Source: Shewanella sp.
GTDB taxonomy: Bacteria > Pseudomonadota > Gammaproteobacteria > Enterobacterales > Shewanellaceae
Direction of reading: 5' to 3'
NCBI RefSeq assembly: GCF_013214165.1
Contig: NZ_JABSSM010000020.1
Coordinates: forward strand, 1 to 64,000
DNA length: 64,000 nt
The notes beneath the pieces were generated by a model that was not told where the DNA came from, did not search any database, and saw only the letters and a list, made by a program, of their open reading frames with translations. Shown here piece by piece: positions 28,020 to 36,360 of the stretch; positions within the stretch are counted from its first letter, which is position 1, and each line of letters begins with the position of its first letter. The translations under genes were made by a program, and so were the position numbers.

Positions 28020-30050
28020 TTATAGCGACAGTATCTTAGATCCTAACGGCTTAAGTTGAATCTCTAGCCATCCTGTGCCTGCGCCATCAATAACAAGCTT
28101 ATGGGGTTTGAGTTGGTTTAGCGGCTGATTTAACGGCTCTGCAAGCAAATCATCCAAAGGGTAATGACCGGGTTTGACTCGCCACTGAGCGATCAAGTCC
28201 GCGGGCAGCTTGAGTGTAAACGCTTTGCCGTGTGTACGACTGAAGTTACTGACGATCACTAACTGCTGGTCTTGGCTGAAACGGGCGAAGGCGAACGTCA
28301 TGTCATCATATTGATAGTCATAGTCATAGTCAGAGCCAGATCGGCCTATTTGAGTCTGATCATGGGCTTGACTGAGTTTTTCGCTGCCATGAACACGATT
28401 GATCGTATCTAGATCATAGTATTCACCGAGCAAGGCGGGGGCCGTGTGGCTAAGGTTTAACAGGCGGGCGTAATAATCCCTGAGTGCTAACTCATCCTTG
28501 GTCGATTGGCCGCCATCGAACTTACCGCCGTTCATAAAGCGCTGATGTGCTGGCACGCCGATATAATCGAAGATGCTGGTGCGCGACGGTGTGCCAAAGC
28601 CCGCGTTCTCGCTGCCATCTTCGCCGACTTCCTGGCCAAAATAGATGAGCGTCGGGGACTCACTCAGGGTGAGTGATACCACCATGGCGGGCAGGGCGGC
28701 GAAAGGGTCTCCGGCAAATTCGGCGCTGGCGATACGCTGCTCGTCGTGATTTTCCAAGAAGTGCAGCATGTGGGGAGCGATGTCTGCGACTCTTAGCCTA
28801 TCTGTCTCAATGGCTGATGTCGATTGCTTCCCTTGAATGATGGCTTTAAGGGTGTCATACAGGTCGACCTTATCATAGAGGTAGTCCATCTTGCCTAGGT
28901 GAATATAGTCACGAAACAGTGCTGGGTTATACACTTCAGCCAGTAAGAAGGCATCGGGGTTTATCTGCTTGATATGGCTGTTGAGGTAACTCCAAAATTC
29001 CACCGGGACCATTTCCGCCATGTCGTAACGAAAGCCATCGACGCCTATACTTAACCAAAAATCTGTTATTTGTTTGAACTTGACCCAAGAGTTGGGTAGC
29101 TGAGCTTCATCGATGCCTTGCCAGAACTGATAGTGAGCAGAGACATCTAGCTTGGCATACTCTCTGGGCAGAGTAGGGAAGTCGTGGCGTCCATCAGGCT
29201 TGACGCCGTAATTGATCTTCACCGTTTCATACCAATCATTGGCATCGGGTTTGGCGAGGCGTGAACCATTGCCGGTCCATTTTGCAGGGAATTCATCAAA
29301 CTGACCGTCACTCAGTGGATGTGCTTCACCGTTCAGTGGTTTGCTCTTACCTAGGTCGGGCACTTGAAACGAGGCGCCAGTGACGTAATAAAAGTTATTG
29401 TTTTTGGCGTACTCGACGCGTGTGTTGTCATTTTCGCCTAAGTTATTAACGCCTACCGGCATTGAGGTGGACGCATAACGGCGCGCCACATGGTTGGGCA
29501 CGATATCTATGATCACCTTGATGTTATGTTGATGAGTGCGCTGGATAAGGGCCTTGAATTCATTTAATCGATTGGCGGGGTCATCGGCCAGATCTGGATT
29601 GACGTTATAGTAGTCTTTCACCGCATAGGGCGACCCCGCCCGGCCCTTGACCACGTCGGGATCGTCATTACCTATGCCGTGTTGGCTGTAGTCACGGATC
29701 AAGGCATGATGGGGCACGCCCGTATACCAGATGTGGGTGACGCCTAAAGACTGAATACTCTTGAGGGCGATATCATCGAAGTCACTGAATTTGCCTATGC
29801 CATTTTCTGCCATGGTGCCCCAGGGCTTATTGTTGCTATTCTTGTTGCCAAATAATCGGCTGAAAACTTGGTAGATCACCGGCTTAGCTGACTGCTCGAC
29901 ATGCTTGCTATTTGTTTTTTCGCCGTTCATGGCTTGTGCCGGCACTCCGGCTGTGGCCGTTGAGTACCCTGTCAGCAAGGTGGCTAGGATCACCATTTTT
30001 CGCGATGTGGCCCATGATTGAGCGCATATCGAGGTGGTCACTGTATTCAT
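28020..30050 (-). CDS. Secreted alpha-amylase (GH13)
   Basis: About 676 residues with an N-terminal signal sequence (KMVILATLLTGYSTATAG). All four GH13 regions are visible: region I VIIDIVPNHVAR, region II DGFRYDMAEM (nucleophile Asp), region III LLAEVYNP (acid-base Glu) and region IV FLENHDEQR (transition-state Asp). It cleaves internal alpha-1,4 links of starch or glycogen outside the cytoplasm. The frame extends upstream to 30137; I prefer ATG 30050 because it gives a compact signal peptide and has GAGAA upstream, but 30083 cannot be excluded. It follows the cyclomaltodextrinase-like gene by about 100 bp at the end of the TonB-halogenase-amylase series. Confidence 0.85.
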   Translation of the reverse strand: MNTVTTSICAQSWATSRKMVILATLLTGYSTATAGVPAQAMNGEKTNSKHVEQSAKPVIYQVFSRLFGNKNSNNKPWGTMAENGIGKFSDFDDIALKSIQSLGVTHIWYTGVPHHALIRDYSQHGIGNDDPDVVKGRAGSPYAVKDYYNVNPDLADDPANRLNEFKALIQRTHQHNIKVIIDIVPNHVARRYASTSMPVGVNNLGENDNTRVEYAKNNNFYYVTGASFQVPDLGKSKPLNGEAHPLSDGQFDEFPAKWTGNGSRLAKPDANDWYETVKINYGVKPDGRHDFPTLPREYAKLDVSAHYQFWQGIDEAQLPNSWVKFKQITDFWLSIGVDGFRYDMAEMVPVEFWSYLNSHIKQINPDAFLLAEVYNPALFRDYIHLGKMDYLYDKVDLYDTLKAIIQGKQSTSAIETDRLRVADIAPHMLHFLENHDEQRIASAEFAGDPFAALPAMVVSLTLSESPTLIYFGQEVGEDGSENAGFGTPSRTSIFDYIGVPAHQRFMNGGKFDGGQSTKDELALRDYYARLLNLSHTAPALLGEYYDLDTINRVHGSEKLSQAHDQTQIGRSGSDYDYDYQYDDMTFAFARFSQDQQLVIVSNFSRTHGKAFTLKLPADLIAQWRVKPGHYPLDDLLAEPLNQPLNQLKPHKLVIDGAGTGWLEIQLKPLGSKILSL

Positions 30051-30148
30051 TATTCTCATAGACTGGTTCAACTTATTCTGCATGTTGATGGTGTTATTTA
30101 TGCGTCTTGTTTGTTTTATTTGTAGGGCAGCCCACATACGTGTTCAGG

Positions 30149-31549
30149 CTAGCGCTGCAAGGATAAGACCTGCACCCCACGTGCGGGTAGGTGGAGTCTT
30201 ACCTGAGCGTTCGCTGATGTGTTTAACAGCACACGCTCATGGGTGATCACATCGACCCCTGAATTAAAGCCATCAAGCTGAGTGTGAAAGCGCGCGGTAG
30301 CCAGAGACACAGGCGTATCATTCTTATTGATGATCACCATCACAGTGTCATCATCATTAAACCTAAAATAGACATAGACGCCATCTTGGTTGCGTTTACC
30401 TGCCTGCCAATAGGAAACTGTGATGGGGTTACTGGTCCACTCTTCTCCGACGATATTGAAATTTGGGTATTCGCTCATGATGGCGTTAGACCAGGTGCTG
30501 AGGAAGGCCTTATCGGCATAGGAGTAGGTATCTTCACGTATGCCGCTTAACCCGGCGTATTCGATCCACCAGATGCTATTTTGAATGAGGTAAGTGGCGA
30601 GCAGGGGATCTTGTTGGTTGAGATCTGGCATCGAGTCGACAAACCAACCATCGACGAAATGACTGTGATCTGACTGAGCCGCGTAGGGGTCTTGAACTGT
30701 GGTGCGTCTGTGTGTGGTGTATGTGATCTGGGCGTTATCTTGTGCTGCTGGGTAGCCGTTTATCCAGCTCGAGCTGGGCAGGTTTTTCATCCATCTATGA
30801 TTGGAGCCTATGTGGTTAACCACTATGTCTTTAATGATGCCAATGCCTTTCTCTTTGGCGCGGGTGATCAGTTGACGATAATCTTCATTGCTACCAAATC
30901 TTGGGTCGATGCGATAGTGATCTGTGGTCGAGTAGCCGTGGTAAGAGTATTTGTCTTGATTGTTCTCCAGCAGTGGGTTTATCCAAAGCTGAGTGACGCC
31001 TAGTTTAGCGAGGTAATCTAGACTATTTTCGATGCCTTGTATGTCTCCGCCGTGACGCCCGTTGACATCTTTACGCTTAAGCCGTTCCAGCATCTGGGGG
31101 TGATTGTCATTGTCAGGATCGCCATTGACAAACCTGTCAGGGGTGATCAGGTAGATAACGTCCTTATTGCTGAAACCTTGGCGTTCTCTGGAGCCCTCTG
31201 CACGGGGATTAATCGTGTAGGCAAAGGTTTTGATAAGCACGCTCTGGTCATATAAGCCAACTTCAATGGTTTGTGGTTTGGCATTAGCGAGATCAAGTTT
31301 GATAAATAAGTGATCGTGACTCGATGTTTTATCGACACCTAATAGCTTAATATCACTGGCTTTAATTAATTTTACCTGCAGGTGATGGATGTCTTCGCCG
31401 TAGACAAGCAGTTGCAGCTGGCTGTTATGCATTCCCGCCCACCAGGACTCAGGTTCGACGTTAAACCCGTTTATCTCTGCCGATGAAAACGAACTGAACA
31501 GGATGCTGAGTACAAATAAATGCGAGATTGGACTAGATGGTAAGTTCAT
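30149..31549 (-). CDS. Cyclomaltodextrinase/neopullulanase-like GH13 protein with internal deletion
   Basis: 466 residues, with a signal peptide (ending SSA), the cyclomaltodextrinase N-terminal beta domain (NGFNVEPESWWAGMHNSQLQLLVYG) and the GH13 barrel: region I IKDIVVNHIGS, region II GIREDTYSYAD and region III VGEEWTSNP. After SYWQAGKRNQDG the sequence jumps directly to GVYVYFRFNDDDTVMVI, the start of the C-terminal beta domain. The barrel segment that should carry region IV (the conserved NHD aspartate) and strands 7-8 is missing, about 140-150 residues by comparison with the ~620 usual. The reading frame is kept. The enzyme is probably inactive. Its start overlaps the halogenase stop as ATGA. 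Confidence 0.8.
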   Translation of the reverse strand: MNLPSSPISHLFVLSILFSSFSSAEINGFNVEPESWWAGMHNSQLQLLVYGEDIHHLQVKLIKASDIKLLGVDKTSSHDHLFIKLDLANAKPQTIEVGLYDQSVLIKTFAYTINPRAEGSRERQGFSNKDVIYLITPDRFVNGDPDNDNHPQMLERLKRKDVNGRHGGDIQGIENSLDYLAKLGVTQLWINPLLENNQDKYSYHGYSTTDHYRIDPRFGSNEDYRQLITRAKEKGIGIIKDIVVNHIGSNHRWMKNLPSSSWINGYPAAQDNAQITYTTHRRTTVQDPYAAQSDHSHFVDGWFVDSMPDLNQQDPLLATYLIQNSIWWIEYAGLSGIREDTYSYADKAFLSTWSNAIMSEYPNFNIVGEEWTSNPITVSYWQAGKRNQDGVYVYFRFNDDDTVMVIINKNDTPVSLATARFHTQLDGFNSGVDVITHERVLLNTSANAQVRLHLPARGVQVLSLQR

Positions 31550-33057
31550 TTTTCCGCCTTGGGTCTTGAGTGTAAGCCCTGAATAAATTGCGCGTGTTCA
31601 GGCATCTTGTCGACAGTGCGATTTATGATTTTGCTGACATTGGATAAAAACTGCTGGAGATCGGTATCACTGATCGTATTGGCAAGGGGATGATGATCGC
31701 CAGGATAAATACCTTGTCCTAACATCACTTGTATCCAGGCAGCCTCGGTAAATAATTCATCTTGATGCCTAAAAACAGTGCCTGTGGCTTTAAACAAGTC
31801 TATCTTGTGTTGCAGGCTGTCAGGGATCGACATGTCACGACATTGCTGCCATAAATCATCTTGGCCATTTTTTTGATTGAGGTGATAGTGCAAAATGATG
31901 AAGTCGCGCACTTGTTCAAACTCTAATTGCGATTGTCGATTAAATTCATCAACACTTTGCTGATGTATCCCTCGATGGGGAAATAATTTGCTCAACCTGA
32001 TAATCGCTGATTGAACGAGGTGCAGGCTGGTGGATTCCAGCGGTTCTAGAAATCCGCTGGATAGGCCAATTGCAACACAGTTTTTGTACCACTGTTTTTT
32101 TCTTCTACCTGTTTTAAAAGAAATTTTCTTCGGTTCTGCTAGGGGGGAACCGTCGAGATTGTCGAGTAATAATTGTTTTGCATCCTCATCGCTCATGTAT
32201 TTACTGCAATATACCAGGCCATTACCGGTGCGGTTTTGTAATGGGATCCGCCATTGCCAACCCGCATCATGGGCGGTAGAACGGGTATATGGTGTGATCG
32301 GTGCCACGGGTTCGCAAGGCACTGCGTAGGCTGCATCACAAGGCAACCAGTGCTGCCAGTTTTCATAACCCACCTTGAGTTGTTTGTCGATGAGTAGGGC
32401 GGAAAATCCAGAGCAATCAATAAAAAAGTCAGCGTTAATACAGAGATTATTCTTCAGGGTAATGGACTCTATACCGCCATCATCAGCAAGTTGACTCGAT
32501 GTGATCAAGCCTTCGATACGTCGCACACCTCGCGTTTCGCTGTAACGCCGCAGCATTTTTGCGTATAAATGCGCATCGAAATGGTACGCATGGGTGATGC
32601 CAGCGAGAGGAGAGCCTATAACGTTATCCATGACACAGAATTTATTGTTTTTTGCGGCTTGAAAATTGAGTGAAAAGTCCCACAATTGGCTTGGGCTGGA
32701 AGGTTTCGATTTCATCCAATAGTGGTGAAACTGGGTAAAACCAATATCTTTACCCATATTGCCAAAGGCGTGCATGTAGCTTTCATGCTGTGCGCCCCAG
32801 TGTGTAAATTCTATGCCTAGCTTATAGGTCGCTTGGGTGTGTTTAATGAAGTCGGCTTCGTTAATTCCCAACACATCATTGAAGATTTGTAGGGGAGGTA
32901 TGGTCGCTTCGCCTACGCCTATGGTCCCTATCTCTGCTGATTCAACCAGGGTGATGTTAATTTGTGATTTAAATAGTCTCGATAGCATGGCGGCGGTCAT
33001 CCAGCCCGACGTGCCACCACCTACAATTACAATGTCTTTTATATGCTTGGTATTCAT
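31546..33057 (-). CDS. Tryptophan halogenase-like flavoprotein
   Basis: 503 residues of the flavin-dependent halogenase family: the FAD motif IVIVGGGTSGWMTAAMLSR near the N-terminus, GVGEATIPPL at about 46-55, the lysine of QATYKLGIEF where family members place the catalytic Lys, and a GWQWRIP signature (about 270-276). Well-studied members chlorinate free tryptophan with FADH2, oxygen and chloride. ATG 33057 has an excellent AAGGAGG; the upstream extension is not needed. It sits between the TonB receptor and the amylases and overlaps the next gene by four bases, so it belongs to the maltodextrin operon. Relatives are common in TonB/sugar loci with no known substrate, so its true reaction is unknown. 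Confidence 0.82.
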   Translation of the reverse strand: MNTKHIKDIVIVGGGTSGWMTAAMLSRLFKSQINITLVESAEIGTIGVGEATIPPLQIFNDVLGINEADFIKHTQATYKLGIEFTHWGAQHESYMHAFGNMGKDIGFTQFHHYWMKSKPSSPSQLWDFSLNFQAAKNNKFCVMDNVIGSPLAGITHAYHFDAHLYAKMLRRYSETRGVRRIEGLITSSQLADDGGIESITLKNNLCINADFFIDCSGFSALLIDKQLKVGYENWQHWLPCDAAYAVPCEPVAPITPYTRSTAHDAGWQWRIPLQNRTGNGLVYCSKYMSDEDAKQLLLDNLDGSPLAEPKKISFKTGRRKKQWYKNCVAIGLSSGFLEPLESTSLHLVQSAIIRLSKLFPHRGIHQQSVDEFNRQSQLEFEQVRDFIILHYHLNQKNGQDDLWQQCRDMSIPDSLQHKIDLFKATGTVFRHQDELFTEAAWIQVMLGQGIYPGDHHPLANTISDTDLQQFLSNVSKIINRTVDKMPEHAQFIQGLHSRPKAEK

Positions 33058-33097
33058 CGTAATCGCCTCCTTGATGACAGGTTTCGCTAACCTAAAA

Positions 33098-33123
33098 AGC
33101 CTCCGTAAAAACTTACAGAGGCT
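33098..33123 (-). terminator. Terminator/attenuator between TonB receptor and halogenase gene
   Basis: On the minus strand AGCCTCTGTAA pairs with TTACGGAGGCT around a short loop, followed by TTTT. It lies just after the TonB receptor stop and before the halogenase ribosome-binding site, so it probably lowers expression of the downstream genes relative to the receptor. Confidence 0.75.
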
Positions 33124-33139
33124 CAAGGGTCATGCCTTA

Positions 33140-35869
33140 TTAGAACTTGTAGTTCATACCGAGCATGTAATTACGTCCATAATTTTGATAATCACGCACC
33201 AAGCGTTGATCATCACCGGTGTACGAAGTAAAGGGCTCGTTGGTTAGGTTACTCACCTGCATAACGACCGATAATCCGTACAGAGCATCAATACCACTGG
33301 CAGAGAAGTTGTAACCGATTTGAGCATCCACAACCGTTTCAGCTTTGATATTGACATTGACGCGTTGCAAGCTGATCTGGGTGACTTCACCGAGGAAGTC
33401 GGAGCGATAGCGAGAACTGATGCGTGCTTCGAAGCCCGCATTCTCATAGTAAACCGTCGCATTGAAGGTTTTCTCCGACAAACCGGGTAGGGCAGTCGGG
33501 TCACTGTCGGGTGTTTCTTTCACTTCACTGTCGTTATAAGCACCACTCAATACCGTACCAAACCCGTCGAGTACGTCGGCGAACATGCCGAAATCCAGTG
33601 ACAAGGATACTTCGATACCCTGAATATAGCCCCCGTCACCATTTTGTGGTTGAGAGACGACACCGATAGGGTTGTCACCCGGGGCTTGGGGTAAAATGCT
33701 ACTAAAATCGAAGTTAGACTGCTGGTCATAGACGTAGTTTTCTAAATCCTTATAGAAAAAGGCTAAAGCGAAGTAACCTTGGTCGCTGAAATAGTTTTCG
33801 TAGCTTATGTCATATTGACGGGCTAACCAGGGACGCAGCTCAGGGTTACCCGCGCCACCTGACCAGTTCACACCATCGTTTGGATTTTCATTGTAACTAA
33901 AATGAACGTTAGCATTCATTTGATCCATACGCGCGCGAGTCATGGTGCGAGAAGCCGCCAAACGCAGCACTTGATCGTCAGCGATTTCAAAGCTTAAGTT
34001 GACACTGGGGAGCCATTCAAGATAGGAGTCTCCTGCGGTGCGATCCGTTAAGATCACTGCGCCATTGGCAACCGTCGCGACGGTACCGTCGGAGCTTTGG
34101 TCTGTATGTACGGCCTGCAAACCTAGGTTACCGGTGAAGGGGAAACCGAATAATTCTGACTCTAGGTTCGCCATGATGTAAGCCGTAGAGACTTCTTCAT
34201 AGACTGCCCATGAGTTGGTCGCTCGGGATAAATCTACATCTGCTACGTCAGTTTCAATGTAGTTGCCATCATTATAAAAGGCTAAAGAGTCGTAGCTTAA
34301 TACGTCTCCCATGCCGAAGAAGTCGAGTGAGGTAGGGTCCAATAAATATTGCTCAGGTACCGTCATGACATAGTTAGGATCGGTACCGTCATATCCTTTT
34401 AGGGTTAAGTAATAACCCTTATCTAGCTTAGTCTTTTCACGGTTAGTACGATTAACACCGAACTCAACACTGCGCACTGCGCCTTGATCAAATATATATT
34501 CAGCACTTAAACGGAACGAGGTTAATTCATCTTCAATTTCAGGTTTGTTAATGAAGCCATCTTGGGTGTTGGCGCCCAAAGGGCTACCCCAACCGAGTGG
34601 GTCGCCCAGTTTAATCACATTGGGATCGGCATAATCAAGGCTGTGAGAAAAATGGTAGCTACCATTACCGTTATAAGCGAAACCCAGATCGTCAACGGCA
34701 CCGACTCCCGTTCCACGTCCAGTGCCACTGTAGCTCTCCATACCCAGATCAGTACGTTCAGCTTTTGACATTGAGATATCAGCCTCAATACTCCAGTTAT
34801 CATTGATTGAGAAGGCGTTATTCCAACCGATAGCTAATGACTCAGCATCGCGCTGGTTGACATCATTACGGACGACAACTTCGGCTCCTCTAATGATCCC
34901 TTCGGTCACTAGCCCATTTTCAATTTTAGAGGCTTCAACTCCACCATTGGCTCCCCAAGCCGCCGGAATTTCAATACCGCGTAAGCGTTGGTCATCGGTA
35001 AATTTCGAATAATAAATATCGACCACGGAATGGAATACATCATTGGGTGCATATTCAAACACAGCTAACACACCATCACGTTTTAGCTCGCTGGAACGTA
35101 CGAAGGGTTTAGCGCCACCTAAGACGCTGATACCTTCGTCATTTTCCGGATAACCCCATGCTTGCCAGCGCTCTTCCTGGTTAGGCGACTGCATGCGTGC
35201 ATAACCTAAGGCAATACCAATAGTGTCATCGGCAAACTGGTCAATGTACGAGACACTCGCACGGTAGCCTTTATCTTCTGAGCCACTGTTGAGGGCGCCT
35301 AAGTCATTCATCTCACCCCGTAAGCCGATGGCAAACGTCTGCTCACCATGACTTAATGGACTGATGGTTTGCATATCAACCGTACCACCGATGGCTTGTG
35401 CCATGACTGATGCATCGGGTGTCTTATAGACTACAACGCGATTTAATAATTCGGACGGGTATTGGTCAAATTCTACGCTGCGGTTGTCATTGACCGACGC
35501 TTGCTCGCGACCATTTAATGTGGCCGTGGTGAAGTCAGGTCCCATGCCTCGAATAGAGATGACATTGGCACGACCATCGAGACGCTGGGCCGTTACACCG
35601 GGTAGGCGAGCAAGAGACTCTGCAATACTCACATCGGGTAGCTTACCTATGTCTTCTGCTGAGATGGCTTCAACGATGGAAGAAGACGTCATTTTTAGCG
35701 ATTGTGATTCTTTCAAGCTACGGCGTATGCCGGTCACTTGGATGACTTCGATGGACTCTTCTTCAATGGTCGACGCTATTTGTTTGGTGTCATCGGCAGC
35801 GTAGGTGTGCATGCTAGCGCCGGCAGCAATGAGCGCTATGGTTAGCAAGCTAGGTTTACATTTAAACAT
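33140..35869 (-). CDS. TonB-dependent receptor, maltodextrin-associated
   Basis: 909 residues: a signal peptide (to about residue 24, AAGASMHTYA), a TonB-box region IEVIQVTGIRRSL, and a plug with GKLPDVSIAESLARLPGVTAQR at about 76-97 and VISIRGMGPDFTTATLNGRE. The large barrel ends with an aromatic residue (NYMLGMNYKF). It imports a ligand across the outer membrane with TonB energy. Position decides the likely substrate: it leads the halogenase and amylase series and is divergent from an alpha-glucosidase, with two copies of the malT-type operator in between, so maltodextrin is the best guess. It is about the same size as the receptor at 5085 but diverged from it. Confidence 0.87.
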   Translation of the reverse strand: MFKCKPSLLTIALIAAGASMHTYAADDTKQIASTIEEESIEVIQVTGIRRSLKESQSLKMTSSSIVEAISAEDIGKLPDVSIAESLARLPGVTAQRLDGRANVISIRGMGPDFTTATLNGREQASVNDNRSVEFDQYPSELLNRVVVYKTPDASVMAQAIGGTVDMQTISPLSHGEQTFAIGLRGEMNDLGALNSGSEDKGYRASVSYIDQFADDTIGIALGYARMQSPNQEERWQAWGYPENDEGISVLGGAKPFVRSSELKRDGVLAVFEYAPNDVFHSVVDIYYSKFTDDQRLRGIEIPAAWGANGGVEASKIENGLVTEGIIRGAEVVVRNDVNQRDAESLAIGWNNAFSINDNWSIEADISMSKAERTDLGMESYSGTGRGTGVGAVDDLGFAYNGNGSYHFSHSLDYADPNVIKLGDPLGWGSPLGANTQDGFINKPEIEDELTSFRLSAEYIFDQGAVRSVEFGVNRTNREKTKLDKGYYLTLKGYDGTDPNYVMTVPEQYLLDPTSLDFFGMGDVLSYDSLAFYNDGNYIETDVADVDLSRATNSWAVYEEVSTAYIMANLESELFGFPFTGNLGLQAVHTDQSSDGTVATVANGAVILTDRTAGDSYLEWLPSVNLSFEIADDQVLRLAASRTMTRARMDQMNANVHFSYNENPNDGVNWSGGAGNPELRPWLARQYDISYENYFSDQGYFALAFFYKDLENYVYDQQSNFDFSSILPQAPGDNPIGVVSQPQNGDGGYIQGIEVSLSLDFGMFADVLDGFGTVLSGAYNDSEVKETPDSDPTALPGLSEKTFNATVYYENAGFEARISSRYRSDFLGEVTQISLQRVNVNIKAETVVDAQIGYNFSASGIDALYGLSVVMQVSNLTNEPFTSYTGDDQRLVRDYQNYGRNYMLGMNYKF

Positions 35870-36044
35870 ACATCTTCCCCTTATTTACTCTGTTCACTTT
35901 TAATTTTTATTCTTAGCAGTCACGGCAAAACACAGATAATGCATATGAGATTGTGAATTAGAGCTGCCTGATATTGTGCTTGTATTGCATTTGTTAAGGT
36001 ACGGTGAAGATGTTACTCCCGCTTATCCTAGCAAAACAATCTTG

Positions 36045-36058
36045 TGCATACGTATTCA
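36045..36058. promoter_or_regulatory. Putative maltodextrin operator, copy 2
   Basis: TGCATACGTATTCA, identical to the site upstream of malT (3738-3751). It lies 176 bp upstream of the TonB receptor, in the divergent promoter region shared with the alpha-glucosidase. Confidence 0.65.
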
Positions 36059-36195
36059 AAAGATTCAGCTGCTGTAAAAGCAGGCGATTCATGGGGTGGA
36101 TGGCTGATATTTACCAAGGAGGAAGTAGGGTTAAGTTTTTGTTAAATATTGGGTTAACCTGATTGGCGGTACATGTCTGGCAGTAAGGGACGTTA

Positions 36196-36209
36196 TGCAT
36201 ACGTATGCA
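36196..36209. promoter_or_regulatory. Putative maltodextrin operator, copy 3 (perfect palindrome)
   Basis: TGCATACGTATGCA is a perfect 14-bp palindrome and differs by one base from copies 1 and 2. It lies 151 bp upstream of copy-proximal alpha-glucosidase start 36361. Copies 2 and 3 are 151 bp apart centre to centre, close to 14 helical turns, so a looped repressor complex is conceivable. Confidence 0.65.
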
Positions 36210-36360
36210 GAGATATTGAAGCCTATTTCCCTCTTCACGTATGCTGGTCTTATTCAAATAGGATATGCAGCCGGTAACCTCAAACCAACGTTAAAGCAAT
36301 AAGGTGTTGCTGGGGCCGCTGAGTTTGTTACATATCTTTAGGTTTTTATTAGGGGCGACA

